Below are positions 24,221 to 34,045 of a stretch of 56,757 nt of DNA, piece by piece. The translations under genes were made by a program, and so were the position numbers. The DNA comes from JAAYYM01 sp964631375 (GTDB lineage: Bacteria > Bacillota > Clostridia > Lachnospirales > Lachnospiraceae): positions 1 to 56,757 of the forward strand of contig CAZVYQ010000015.1 of the NCBI GenBank assembly GCA_964631375.1. The letters are read 5' to 3'. The notes beneath the pieces were generated by a model, which was not told where the DNA came from, ran no database searches, and was given only the letters and a program-made list of their open reading frames with translations. The stretch's first letter is position 1; every line of letters begins with the position of its first letter.

Positions 24221-26209
24221 ATGGATCATTTTGAACTTGTATCTGAATACAAGCCTACCGGTGATCAGCCCCAGGCGATAGAGGATCTGGTAAAGGGCTT
24301 TCGTGAAGGCAATCAGTTTCAGACACTGCTTGGTGTAACGGGCTCCGGAAAGACCTTTACAATGGCAAATGTCATTGAGCAGTTGAATAAACCCACACTG
24401 ATCATTGCCCACAACAAAACTCTGGCAGGGCAGCTTTACAGTGAATTTAAAGAATTTTTCCCGAACAATGCTGTTGAGTACTTTGTGTCGTACTATGATT
24501 ATTATCAACCTGAGGCATACATTCCGTCTTCGGATACTTATATTGAAAAGGATTCCTCCATCAATGACGAAATAGATAAGCTACGACTTTCTGCCACTGC
24601 ATCGCTGGCAGAACGCAAGGATGTCATTGTGATATCGAGTGTATCATGTATCTATGGAATCGGAAGTCCAAAGGATTATATTAATATGATTGTTTCTCTG
24701 AGACCGGGTATGGAGAAGGATCGAGATGACATTATTCGAGAACTGATCGGTATCAGATATGAGCGAAGTGAGATGGATTTTCACAGGGGTACCTTTCGCG
24801 TACGCGGTGATGTATTGGAGGTCTTTCCTGCATGGGAAGGAGATCGTGCGATCAGAATTGAGTTTTTTGGAGATGAGATCGAGAGGATTTCAGAAATCGA
24901 TGTGCTGAACGGAGATGCCAAGGCTATATTATCACATTTGTCTATTTTCCCGGCATCGCATTATGTAGTACCTGCTGAGCAGATCATGTGTGCTACAAAG
25001 ACGATGGAAGAAGAACTCAAGGAGCGCGTGAAGTATTTTAAGAGTGAAGGAAAGCTGCTGGAGGCACAGCGGATATCCGAGCGGACGAACTTTGATATTG
25101 AAATGCTGCGTGAAACAGGTTTTTGTTCCGGGATAGAGAATTATTCAAGGCATATGAACGGAACTCCGGAAGGAGCAACTCCCTATACATTGATGAATTA
25201 TTTTCCTGATGATTATCTGATCATCATAGATGAGTCTCATATCACAATACCACAGATTAGAGGTATGTATGCAGGAGACCGTTCCCGTAAGACAGTTCTT
25301 GTGGATTATGGCTTTCGTCTTCCTTCTGCAAAGGATAATCGCCCCTTGAACTTTGAGGAGTTTGAGAGTAAAATAGATCAAATGATGTTTGTATCTGCGA
25401 CTCCGTCAGTGTACGAATCTGAGCATGAACTTATGCGGACAGAACAGATTATCCGCCCGACAGGTCTGCTGGATCCGGAGGTGGTTGTGAGACCGACTGA
25501 GGGACAGATCGATGATCTGATAGCGGAGATTAACCAAGAGGTTAAAAAGCATAACAAGATTCTCGTTACAACACTAACCAAGAGAATGGCAGAGGATCTG
25601 ACAGAATATATGCGAGAGGTTGGCATTCGCGTTAAGTATCTGCATTCGGACATTGATACATTGGAACGGGCTGAGATCATCCGTGATATGCGTCTGGATG
25701 TGTTTGATGTACTGATCGGAATCAATCTGCTCAGAGAGGGACTGGATATTCCGGAGATTGCTCTGGTAGCAATTCTGGATGCTGATAAAGAGGGCTTTCT
25801 GCGTTCGGAAACTTCATTGGTACAGACGATCGGGCGAGCTGCCAGAAATGCAGACGGACATGTTCTCATGTATGCCGATGTGATGACAGACTCTATGAGA
25901 AGCGCTATATCTGAGACGAACAGACGACGGGCAATCCAGCAAAAGTATAATGAAGAACATGGAATCACGCCACAAACAATAAAAAAGGCAGTGCGAGATC
26001 TGATCAGCATATCCAAGGAAGTTGCTGCAAGTGAGGCACGGATGGAGAAAGATCCAGAATCCATGGATCGTAAGGAACTCGAGAAGCTGGTTGATGAAGT
26101 AACCAAAAAGATGAAAAAAGCAGCCGCAGAGTTGAACTTTGAGGCCGCAACAGAGTTAAGAGATAAAATGATCATCCTGAAGAAACAGCTCCAGGAGATG
26201 GACTCATAA
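24221..26209 (+). CDS. uvrB: UvrABC excinuclease subunit B
   Basis: A 662-residue UvrB, the damage-verifying helicase-like subunit of nucleotide excision repair. Walker A GVTGSGKT is at residues 38-45. The beta-hairpin region contains YYDYYQPEAYIPSSDTYIEK and the SVSCIYGIG motif. Helicase motifs VDYGFRLPSAKDNRPL, LREGLDIPEIALVAILDADKEGFLRS and QTIGRAARN follow. The C-terminal 40 residues are the UVR domain that binds UvrC (LEKLVDEVTKKMKKAA). Length is normal. uvrA lies 3.8 kb downstream, separated by three surface-polymer genes. Confidence 0.97.
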   Translation: MDHFELVSEYKPTGDQPQAIEDLVKGFREGNQFQTLLGVTGSGKTFTMANVIEQLNKPTLIIAHNKTLAGQLYSEFKEFFPNNAVEYFVSYYDYYQPEAYIPSSDTYIEKDSSINDEIDKLRLSATASLAERKDVIVISSVSCIYGIGSPKDYINMIVSLRPGMEKDRDDIIRELIGIRYERSEMDFHRGTFRVRGDVLEVFPAWEGDRAIRIEFFGDEIERISEIDVLNGDAKAILSHLSIFPASHYVVPAEQIMCATKTMEEELKERVKYFKSEGKLLEAQRISERTNFDIEMLRETGFCSGIENYSRHMNGTPEGATPYTLMNYFPDDYLIIIDESHITIPQIRGMYAGDRSRKTVLVDYGFRLPSAKDNRPLNFEEFESKIDQMMFVSATPSVYESEHELMRTEQIIRPTGLLDPEVVVRPTEGQIDDLIAEINQEVKKHNKILVTTLTKRMAEDLTEYMREVGIRVKYLHSDIDTLERAEIIRDMRLDVFDVLIGINLLREGLDIPEIALVAILDADKEGFLRSETSLVQTIGRAARNADGHVLMYADVMTDSMRSAISETNRRRAIQQKYNEEHGITPQTIKKAVRDLISISKEVAASEARMEKDPESMDRKELEKLVDEVTKKMKKAAAELNFEAATELRDKMIILKKQLQEMDS

Positions 26210-26233
26210 TTAGTAGTATAGCGGAGGAATCCA

Positions 26234-26989
26234 GTGGGAAAAATATCAATTGTGATACCAACCTATAATGAAGCAGATAATGTAGGCAATTTGGCCAACC
26301 AGATTGATTATGCTTTGCGTGGGATAGAATACGAGATTATTTTTGTAGACGACAGTACAGACAATACACCTGATATGATCATGAAAATACGAGAAGAGAA
26401 TTCGAGAGTCCGTATGGAACATCGTACTACAGAGAAGGGCTTGGCTACTGCAGTATTGAAGGGCTTTGGCCTGGCCGAGGGTGACTATATTGCGGTAATG
26501 GATGCAGATTTACAGCATCCACCCCAAATCCTGCGGTACATGTATTATGTAATGGAGAGTGGGGCAGATTTTTGTGTTCCCAGCAGATTTATCCCGGGTG
26601 GTTCTGACGGTGGTCTCGGACCATACCGTAAGCTTGTTTCTGGCGTTGCCCGATATATTGGAAAGATCCTATTGCCTTGTTTGAGACATATTACCGATCC
26701 AACGAGCGGTCTGTTTATGTTTAAGAAGGAAGTAATCGCAGGAGACTGTGATCTGCAACCGATTGGATGGAAGATTCTGATCGAGGTGTTGGCTCTTGGC
26801 AGTTATACAAAAGTGGTTGAGATCCCATATAAATTTCAGGCGCGACCTACAGGAGAATCCAAATTATCTTCGAAGGTTACGGTCGAATATATCAAGCAGG
26901 TATTCGGGCTCATTAAACGCGGCAGGAAATATAGTGGTGTCACCGTAGAAAGATGGTCGGTAGACCGTATGAAGTCAATGGAGAAATAA
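26234..26989 (+). CDS. GT2 family polyprenyl-phosphate glycosyltransferase
   Basis: A 251-residue family 2 glycosyltransferase of the dolichol-phosphate-mannose-synthase type. It begins ISIVIPTYNEADNVGNL, has FVDDSTDNTPDMI, the metal-binding DADLQHPP, and ends the catalytic part with TSGLFMFKK and QARPTGESKLSSK. It should transfer a hexose from a nucleotide sugar to a polyprenyl phosphate at the cytoplasmic face. No C-terminal membrane segments are present. Start is GTG at 26234 with GCGGAGG upstream. It lies one base from the MBOAT gene, so it is the first gene of a surface-modification cassette. Confidence 0.9.
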   Translation: MGKISIVIPTYNEADNVGNLANQIDYALRGIEYEIIFVDDSTDNTPDMIMKIREENSRVRMEHRTTEKGLATAVLKGFGLAEGDYIAVMDADLQHPPQILRYMYYVMESGADFCVPSRFIPGGSDGGLGPYRKLVSGVARYIGKILLPCLRHITDPTSGLFMFKKEVIAGDCDLQPIGWKILIEVLALGSYTKVVEIPYKFQARPTGESKLSSKVTVEYIKQVFGLIKRGRKYSGVTVERWSVDRMKSMEK

Positions 26990-26990
26990 A

Positions 26991-28472
26991 ATGGTCTTTA
27001 GTTCGACGATATTCTTATGCTTTTTTTTGCCGATTATGATCATCGGCTATTATATACTTCCTAAGAAGCTAAAAAATCTTTATCTTCTTTTGGGAAGTCT
27101 ATTTTTCTATGCATGGGGAGAACCCAAATATATCTTCATCATGCTGGCATCCATTGCAGGAAATTATTGTTTTGGAATGCTGGTACATGTATTCTGTTCA
27201 AATCCCAAACTTCGTAAATGGATGATTGTCCTCACAATCATTTATAATCTGGGCATTCTGTTTTATTTTAAATATTTTGTGTTTGCGATAGAATCCATTA
27301 ATGAAATGTCAGGTGCCGGTCTGACAGTACCCGAGATTGTACTACCAATCGGGATATCCTTCTATACGTTCCAAGGGATGTCCTATGTCATAGATGTTTA
27401 TCGTGAAGAGGGAGAAACAGACGAGAGCGGCCAGAGGCAGAGCTTTGTACAGAAAAATCCGTTGAATCTGGCACTATACATATCCATGTTTCCACAACTG
27501 ATCGCAGGTCCCATTGTCCGTTATAAAGACATCAGGGATTCACTGACAAATCGGGTATTAAATGCTTCCCGTTTTGCATCGGGTATAGAGAGGTTTATCA
27601 TAGGACTTGCAAAAAAAGCGATACTTGCAAATACCATTGGTGAAGTTGCAGATAAGATCTTTGCAGGTGATTATACTATGATGGGAACCGGTACGGCATG
27701 GCTCGGAGCATTATGCTACACACTGCAGATTTATTATGACTTCTCAGGCTATTCTGACATGGCAATCGGACTGGGCAGGATATTTGGCTTTGATTTTATG
27801 GAGAATTTCAATTATCCGTATATTTCACGTTCGATTACTGAATTCTGGAGAAGATGGCATATCTCACTTTCCTCATGGTTTCGTGATTATCTGTATATTC
27901 CGCTTGGTGGAAATCGTAAAGGTATCATCAGGACGTATATTAATTTGCTGATCGTTTTTCTGGCGACCGGTTTTTGGCATGGGGCTGCATGGGGATTTAT
28001 CATATGGGGTTTGTGGCATGGTCTGTTTATGGTAGTGGAACGACTCCTCAAGATCGGCAAATGTAAGCCACTGATCAAGAATGTGAAACTTAGAAGTGTA
28101 TGTAACTGGCTGTATACGATGATCGTCGTGATGCTTGGCTGGGTTTTGTTTAAAACCGTCATGTTAGAGGATGCTCTGTCCTATATTGGCGTTATGCTGC
28201 ATACACATACTCCTGATTATATCGCATTTACCACGAGGTATTATCTGGACAATAAGCTGATTTTTATGTTGGTCATTGCAGTTATTGCTGCATTGCCATG
28301 GAGAGAGCTTCTTCCGGGTCGTGCTGGCAAACTGTTAAACGAACTGAATACGCTTCCAGCAGTTCATCCGGCGGTTATAATCAGAAGGATTCTACTGATT
28401 GGTCTGCTGATCATTTGTATGATGTTTATCATGAACAATACCTACAATCCGTTTATTTATTTTAGATTTTAG
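26991..28472 (+). CDS. MBOAT family O-acyltransferase
   Basis: A 493-residue membrane-bound O-acyltransferase like AlgI/DltB/PatA, with about ten transmembrane segments. It begins MVFSSTIFLCFFLPIMIIGY, contains the typical IGISFYTFQGMSYVIDVYR and FPQLIAGPIVRY, and the key His in ATGFWHGAAWGFIIWG. It moves acetyl (or similar) groups across the membrane to an extracellular polymer. It begins one base after the GT2 stop and is followed by a DHHW protein, the usual partner that finishes the transfer. The polymer modified is not known. Confidence 0.94.
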   Translation: MVFSSTIFLCFFLPIMIIGYYILPKKLKNLYLLLGSLFFYAWGEPKYIFIMLASIAGNYCFGMLVHVFCSNPKLRKWMIVLTIIYNLGILFYFKYFVFAIESINEMSGAGLTVPEIVLPIGISFYTFQGMSYVIDVYREEGETDESGQRQSFVQKNPLNLALYISMFPQLIAGPIVRYKDIRDSLTNRVLNASRFASGIERFIIGLAKKAILANTIGEVADKIFAGDYTMMGTGTAWLGALCYTLQIYYDFSGYSDMAIGLGRIFGFDFMENFNYPYISRSITEFWRRWHISLSSWFRDYLYIPLGGNRKGIIRTYINLLIVFLATGFWHGAAWGFIIWGLWHGLFMVVERLLKIGKCKPLIKNVKLRSVCNWLYTMIVVMLGWVLFKTVMLEDALSYIGVMLHTHTPDYIAFTTRYYLDNKLIFMLVIAVIAALPWRELLPGRAGKLLNELNTLPAVHPAVIIRRILLIGLLIICMMFIMNNTYNPFIYFRF

Positions 28473-28506
28473 TGTCAATATAAGACTGTGAAAGGAGCCG
28501 ACATCC

Positions 28507-30012
28507 ATGAAGAATAAAGTATTAAATATTGTGTATTGTGTCATTTTCATGGCGATTATTATTGTGCCGGCACTTTTGACCAATACAAAGGAAAATCAGA
28601 TTTCACTCATTGACAACAAAGCGTTGACAGAATGGCCAGAGATCGATTGGAGACTGACGAACAGAGAGCAGGTTGAGGCATATGTGGATGATCGAATCGG
28701 GTTTCGTGAAACAGCAATCAATTCTTATATTGAGTTGAATGACGAATTGTTTTCCGTAATGGTACATCCGCTGTTTATGTATGGAAAAAACGGGCATATT
28801 TTTTATAAGGATCCCGATTATATCGCTGCGTATCAGCATTTGAACACAAATACACAAATGCTGGATTCTTTTACGGTTTTTCTGGAACAGACACAGGACT
28901 ATCTGCAGCAGAAAGAAATTCCTTTTCTGTATTTCGTATGTCCGGATAAAAAGACGATTTACAGTGAGTATTTTCCGGATACCATCAACGTAGACCAACA
29001 GAAGACTGGCGTTACGGATTATTTGAAGAGAAAGCTTGCAGATACGGATGTTAATTACATCATGCCGATCGAGGAACTGTTGGAAGCAAAACAGGATAAG
29101 GTTGTATATAATCAGAAATATGATGCGACACATTGGAATGAGTTTGGAGCCATGACTGCCCATAAGCTCATTGATGCACAGATCCAGCAATGGTTCACAG
29201 ATGTCCCTGCATTGACAGAGGATGATTACGATCTCGAGTTTGTTCAGGTAGATTCATTGGATATTGCAAAGTTTCCGATTGATGAGAAGGTTCCGGTCTA
29301 TTCTCTTAAGCAGGACACGAGTGGAGATGCAACAGAATATCTGATACCGTATTTGGAAAATTATACAAATACATTTTATTCACACTATATGAATGAGGCT
29401 GCACCTAGTGACAAAATCTTGTTGGTGTTTGTAGACAGTTATTTTGGCAGTTATCAAAAGTATTATAACAATCGGTTCAAGGAGGTGTATTTTGTACATC
29501 GCCAGAATTATGATTATTTACAATACTATGTCAATCTGTTTTTCCCGGATGCAGTCATTTTTGAGACTGCGGAGCGAAGCATTTCAAGTGAGATGCCGCT
29601 TCTGGCTGACTTCCATAATTATATCTATGAGCCACCCTATACACAGGAGAACAGAACGACGGGAACAAAACCACTTGAAATTTCCATCTATGATACAGAA
29701 GGTGCACGTTTAGAGGGAGACAGACTGATTCTGGATACGGATGCACAGGAATCCATAGTGAGTATGAACGGGATATACTCATGTGAGGGATATGATGCGT
29801 CGAAGATACACATCTATGCACATGCGGGAGAAAAGTATCTGGAGACGGATTATGACAAGCTCGAGCGGGATGGAAAGGAAGCCGGAGAACATCATTTTTC
29901 AATCAATATTCAGAGACGGTATCTGGCAGAGGGAACAATTCAGCTGTTAGCCGTAGATGAAGAAACAAATGAAGAATATCAGTTAAAGACAATTGAGGTA
30001 GTATATGAGTAA
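28507..30012 (+). CDS. DHHW family SGNH-like acetyltransferase partner
   Basis: A 501-residue membrane-anchored extracytoplasmic protein of the DHHW (AlgJ/AlgX-like) family. One N-terminal membrane segment (residues 5-23) is followed by NKALTEWPEIDWR and the DRIGFRE motif common to the group. Catalytic-looking residues are in DATHWNEFGA (Asp-x-x-His-Trp) and VFVDSYFGS (Ser), forming a likely Ser/His/Asp centre. The C-terminal about 120 residues are beta-rich and may bind polysaccharide. With the MBOAT protein it would O-acetylate a cell-surface polymer. A GAAAGGAG site precedes the ATG. It overlaps uvrA by 8 bp. Confidence 0.87.
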   Translation: MKNKVLNIVYCVIFMAIIIVPALLTNTKENQISLIDNKALTEWPEIDWRLTNREQVEAYVDDRIGFRETAINSYIELNDELFSVMVHPLFMYGKNGHIFYKDPDYIAAYQHLNTNTQMLDSFTVFLEQTQDYLQQKEIPFLYFVCPDKKTIYSEYFPDTINVDQQKTGVTDYLKRKLADTDVNYIMPIEELLEAKQDKVVYNQKYDATHWNEFGAMTAHKLIDAQIQQWFTDVPALTEDDYDLEFVQVDSLDIAKFPIDEKVPVYSLKQDTSGDATEYLIPYLENYTNTFYSHYMNEAAPSDKILLVFVDSYFGSYQKYYNNRFKEVYFVHRQNYDYLQYYVNLFFPDAVIFETAERSISSEMPLLADFHNYIYEPPYTQENRTTGTKPLEISIYDTEGARLEGDRLILDTDAQESIVSMNGIYSCEGYDASKIHIYAHAGEKYLETDYDKLERDGKEAGEHHFSINIQRRYLAEGTIQLLAVDEETNEEYQLKTIEVVYE

Positions 30013-32860
30013 GGAATTAACAAATTTTGATAAACGTCATTATATCCGCATACGTGGAGCAAATGAACATAACTTAAAAAACATATCCATTGACATACCC
30101 AGAAATGAACTGGTCGTATTAACTGGACTCAGTGGTTCGGGAAAGTCTTCTCTTGCGTTTGATACGATCTATGCAGAGGGACAACGCCGATATATGGAGT
30201 CACTGTCTTCCTATGCCAGACAGTTTTTGGGGCAGATGGAAAAGCCGGATGTTGAAAGTATAGAGGGACTGCCCCCGGCGATTTCCATTGATCAGAAATC
30301 AACAAACCGTAATCCGCGTTCCACAGTCGGAACGGTTACAGAGATCTATGATTATTTCAGATTGCTCTATGCCAGAATAGGTGTTCCACATTGCCCGGTT
30401 TGTGGCAAAGAAATCATGAAACAGTCAGTCGATCAGATGGTTGATGAGATATTGAAATTGCCGGAAGGGACAAAGATCCAGCTGTTGGCACCGGTAGTTA
30501 AAGGCCGTAAGGGTGAGCATGCCAAGGTATTGGAGCGTGCGAAACGAAGCGGTTATGTGAGAGTGCGTGTGGACGGGAATCTGTATGAACTATCAGAAGA
30601 GATCCCCATGGATAAAAATATCAAGCATAACATTGAAATCATTGTAGACAGACTCATAGTCAAGGATACGATTGCCAAGAGGCTGACGGATTCTATCGAG
30701 AATGTACTGGCTCTTGCGGATGGCTTGTTAATGGTAGATGTTGTAGGCGGAGAGCAGATCAATTTCAGCCAGAGCTTTGCATGTCCGGACTGTAATGTCA
30801 GCATCGACGAGGTGGAACCCAGAAGTTTTTCCTTCAACAATCCGTTTGGAGCGTGTCCGGTTTGCTTTGGTCTTGGATATAAAATGGAATTTGATGAAGA
30901 ACTGATGATTCCTGATACTTCTCTGAGTTTGTCTGAAGGAGCAATCAGTGTAATGGGCTGGCAGTCAAGCAATGATCCTGCAAGTTACACCTATGCAGTT
31001 TTGCTGGCACTGTCAAAGCACTATGGATTTAGTCTGGACACACCATATGAACAGTTACCCGAGAATATCAGAGATATACTCATACATGGTACTCATGGTG
31101 AGGAAGTCAAAGTACATTACAGAGGCATGCGTGGCGAGGGAATTTATGATGTTGCCTTTGAGGGTCTTATTAAAAATGTAGAACGTAGATACAGAGAGAC
31201 GGCATCTGATTCGACAAAACAGGAGTATGAATCATTCATGAGGATCACGCCATGTAATGAATGTCAGGGGATGCGTTTAAAAAAGAGTTCACTTGCAGTT
31301 ACAGTCTGCGATAAGAATATTTATGAAGTGACAGCGATGTCAATAGGCATATTGGTTTCTTTTATGGGTGAACTAAAGCTGACCAAACAACAGGAGATGA
31401 TCGGACATCAGATCTTAAAAGAGATCAGATCCAGAATCGGTTTCCTGATGGATGTTGGACTTGATTACCTGACATTAGCACGGGCAACCAGTACTTTATC
31501 CGGAGGAGAGGCACAGCGTATCAGACTGGCGACACAGATCGGATCCGGTTTGGTTGGAGTTGCATATATTTTGGACGAGCCAAGTATCGGTCTGCATCAG
31601 AGAGATAATGATAAGCTATTGAATACATTGAAGCATTTGCGTGACCTTGGCAACAGTCTGATCGTGGTGGAGCATGACGAGGATACAATGCGGGCTGCGG
31701 ACTACATTGTAGATATAGGTCCGCGAGCAGGAGAGCATGGCGGTGAGGTGATTGCTCAGGGTACAGCAGAAGAGATTATGCAGGTTGAAAATTCGATTAC
31801 AGGTCAGTATCTGAGTCACAGAATCGTGATACCTGTACCCAAAAAGCGAAAAAAACCTACGGGCTGGATTAAGATTGTAGGTGCAAGAGAGAATAATCTG
31901 AAGAATGTTGACGTAAAGATCCCACTCGGTGTTATGACCTGCGTAACCGGTGTGTCGGGATCCGGAAAGAGTTCTCTGATTAATGAGATACTGTACAAAA
32001 AACTGGCGAAGAGTCTGAACAGAGCGAGGACAATTGCCGGAAAGCATACAAGGATTGACGGAATCGAGTACCTGGATAAGGTCATTAACATTGATCAGTC
32101 ACCGATCGGCAGAACTCCGAGATCCAATCCGGCAACCTATACAGGCATGTTTGATCTGATCAGAGACTTATTTGCATCGACCGCAGACGCAAAGGCCAGA
32201 GGGTATAAGAAGGGGCGTTTCAGTTTTAATGTCAAGGGCGGACGCTGCGAGGCCTGCACCGGAGATGGTATTTTGAAGATTGAGATGCACTTTCTGGCAG
32301 ATGTCTATGTGCCATGTGAGGTCTGTGGGGGCAAGCGATATAACAGGGAAACTCTGGATGTAAAATACAAGGGTAAAAATATATATGATGTACTGGATAT
32401 GACTGTTGAGGAAGCATGTACCTTTTTTGAACATGTACCCTCTATCAGAAATAAAGTTGAAACCATGAACAATGTCGGTTTGTCTTATATTAAGCTTGGA
32501 CAGCCGTCAACGACATTATCCGGAGGAGAGGCACAGCGTATTAAACTTGCAACGGAGTTGTCCAGAAGAAGTACAGGAAAGACAATCTATATTTTGGATG
32601 AACCGACTACGGGACTGCATTTTGCTGATGTACATAAGCTGGTAGAGATCCTGCAGCAGTTGTCAGCAGGCGGAAATACAGTGGTAGTCATCGAGCATAA
32701 TCTGGATGTTATTAAGACTGCGGATTATATCATCGATATGGGACCAGAAGGCGGAGATGGCGGCGGAACCGTGGTTGCGGAAGGAACACCGGAGCAGGTG
32801 GCAAAAAATAAGAAGTCATATACCGGAGTCTACATCAAAAAGATGTTGGAAGAAAATTGA
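30005..32860 (+). CDS. uvrA: UvrABC excinuclease subunit A
   Basis: A 951-residue UvrA, the damage-sensing ABC ATPase of nucleotide excision repair. It has two ABC modules with Walker A motifs GLSGSGKSS (from residue 41) and GVSGSGKSS (from residue 649), and signature motifs TLSGGEAQRI in each half. Zinc modules show CPVCGKEI, CPDC and CPVCFG in the first half and CEACTGDG and CEVCGG in the second. Length is normal. Its ATG overlaps the 3' end of the DHHW gene, so it is probably co-expressed with the surface cassette that separates it from uvrB. Confidence 0.98.
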   Translation: MSKELTNFDKRHYIRIRGANEHNLKNISIDIPRNELVVLTGLSGSGKSSLAFDTIYAEGQRRYMESLSSYARQFLGQMEKPDVESIEGLPPAISIDQKSTNRNPRSTVGTVTEIYDYFRLLYARIGVPHCPVCGKEIMKQSVDQMVDEILKLPEGTKIQLLAPVVKGRKGEHAKVLERAKRSGYVRVRVDGNLYELSEEIPMDKNIKHNIEIIVDRLIVKDTIAKRLTDSIENVLALADGLLMVDVVGGEQINFSQSFACPDCNVSIDEVEPRSFSFNNPFGACPVCFGLGYKMEFDEELMIPDTSLSLSEGAISVMGWQSSNDPASYTYAVLLALSKHYGFSLDTPYEQLPENIRDILIHGTHGEEVKVHYRGMRGEGIYDVAFEGLIKNVERRYRETASDSTKQEYESFMRITPCNECQGMRLKKSSLAVTVCDKNIYEVTAMSIGILVSFMGELKLTKQQEMIGHQILKEIRSRIGFLMDVGLDYLTLARATSTLSGGEAQRIRLATQIGSGLVGVAYILDEPSIGLHQRDNDKLLNTLKHLRDLGNSLIVVEHDEDTMRAADYIVDIGPRAGEHGGEVIAQGTAEEIMQVENSITGQYLSHRIVIPVPKKRKKPTGWIKIVGARENNLKNVDVKIPLGVMTCVTGVSGSGKSSLINEILYKKLAKSLNRARTIAGKHTRIDGIEYLDKVINIDQSPIGRTPRSNPATYTGMFDLIRDLFASTADAKARGYKKGRFSFNVKGGRCEACTGDGILKIEMHFLADVYVPCEVCGGKRYNRETLDVKYKGKNIYDVLDMTVEEACTFFEHVPSIRNKVETMNNVGLSYIKLGQPSTTLSGGEAQRIKLATELSRRSTGKTIYILDEPTTGLHFADVHKLVEILQQLSAGGNTVVVIEHNLDVIKTADYIIDMGPEGGDGGGTVVAEGTPEQVAKNKKSYTGVYIKKMLEEN

Positions 32861-32869
32861 ATAAAAACA

Positions 32870-32897
32870 TTGAAAAAACAGCATTTTAGGTTATAAT
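32870..32897 (+). promoter_or_regulatory. Sigma-A promoter for mbl
   Basis: TTGAAA (32870-32875), 16-bp spacer, TATAAT (32892-32897); about 105 bp upstream of mbl, leaving a moderately long leader in which I see no clear structure. Confidence 0.65.
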
Positions 32898-33002
32898 GAA
32901 TTATGTATGTTTAAGCAGGTTACAAATGGAAAAGATTAAGATAGAGACTATAAGATGACCGTAAGCTAAGAATTCAAGCAATTTGAAAGGGGAATATTCA
33001 AT

Positions 33003-34004
33003 ATGGTCTATACAGATATAGGAATTGATCTGGGAACAGCCAGTATATTGGTATACATCAGAGGAAAAGGCGTCGTATTAAAGGAGCCTTCTGTTGTTGC
33101 ATTTGACAGAGATACAAATAGGATCAAGGCAATCGGTGAGGATGCGAGACTGATGCTTGGTAGAACACCCGGCAATATTGTTGCAGTCAGACCGTTGCGA
33201 CAGGGGGTTATTTCAGATTACACGGTTACAGAGAAAATGTTGAAGTACTTCATACAGAAGGCCATTGGCAAAAAGACCTTCAGAAAGCCAAGAATCAGTG
33301 TCTGCGTACCAAGTGGTGTTACAGAGGTTGAAAAAAAGGCCGTTGAAGATGCTACATATCAGGCAGGCGCCAGAGAAGTAGCAATTATAGAGGAGCCAAT
33401 TGCAGCGGCAATCGGAGCAGGAATCGACATCAGTAAGCCATGTGGAAACATGATTGTTGATATTGGCGGTGGTACGACTGATATTGCGGTGATTTCACTC
33501 GGCGGTACGGTTGTCAGTACTTCCATCAAGATCGCCGGTGATGATTTTGATGAAGCAATTGTTCGTTACATGCGTAAGAAACACAATCTCTTGATTGGAG
33601 AGAGAACAGCTGAGGATTTAAAGATTAAAATCGGTACTGCATTTAAGAGACCGGAAGTTGATTATCTGGATGTCAGAGGACGTAACCTGGTAACCGGTCT
33701 GCCGAGAACCGTAAAGGTTTCTTCTGAGGAAACAGAGGAAGCTTTACGTGAGACAACCTCTCAGATCGTAGAGGCTATACATGGTGTGTTGGAGAAAACT
33801 CCACCTGAACTTGCGGCAGATATCGCAGACAGAGGTATTGTCTTGACCGGTGGTGGCAGTCTGTTAAGAGGACTTGAGGATTTGATTGCATACAAAACAG
33901 GTATTAATACCATGACCGCTGAAGATCCTATGACAGCAGTTGCGATCGGTACCGGTAAATTCGTAGAATTCCTGGCAGGAGATAAAGATATACAGAGTAC
34001 CTAA
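33003..34004 (+). CDS. mbl: MreB/Mbl-type rod-shape actin homologue
   Basis: A 333-residue bacterial actin that forms membrane-bound filaments and guides lateral wall synthesis. It begins YTDIGIDLGTASILVYIRGKG, with phosphate-binding loops GIDLGTA and MIVDIGGGTTDIAVIS and the ILTGGGSLLRGLEDL adenosine motif. Length is right for MreB/Mbl. I prefer mbl because the next genes are flhO and flhP, as in the Bacillus subtilis order mbl-flhO-flhP, and because no mreC-mreD follows. The start has an AGGGGAA site. Confidence 0.93.
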   Translation: MVYTDIGIDLGTASILVYIRGKGVVLKEPSVVAFDRDTNRIKAIGEDARLMLGRTPGNIVAVRPLRQGVISDYTVTEKMLKYFIQKAIGKKTFRKPRISVCVPSGVTEVEKKAVEDATYQAGAREVAIIEEPIAAAIGAGIDISKPCGNMIVDIGGGTTDIAVISLGGTVVSTSIKIAGDDFDEAIVRYMRKKHNLLIGERTAEDLKIKIGTAFKRPEVDYLDVRGRNLVTGLPRTVKVSSEETEEALRETTSQIVEAIHGVLEKTPPELAADIADRGIVLTGGGSLLRGLEDLIAYKTGINTMTAEDPMTAVAIGTGKFVEFLAGDKDIQST

Positions 34005-34012
34005 TTTTGTGT

Positions 34013-34039
34013 TAAAGAAAAAACAGTTTGTGTCGATAT
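34013..34039 (+). promoter_or_regulatory. Sigma-28 (SigD) type promoter for flhO-flhP
   Basis: TAAA (34013-34016), exactly 15 bp, GTCGATAT (34032-34039). The SigD consensus is TAAA-N15-GCCGATAT, so only one base differs. It lies just after the mbl stop and drives hook-basal-body genes. Context and match together make this a strong call. Confidence 0.82.
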
Positions 34040-34045
34040 ATAACG

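Noticed and set aside
25378..26175. 265-residue minus-strand open frame inside uvrB
   Set aside because: Ser/Arg/Ile-rich antisense translation of a conserved UvrB region; typical shadow frame.
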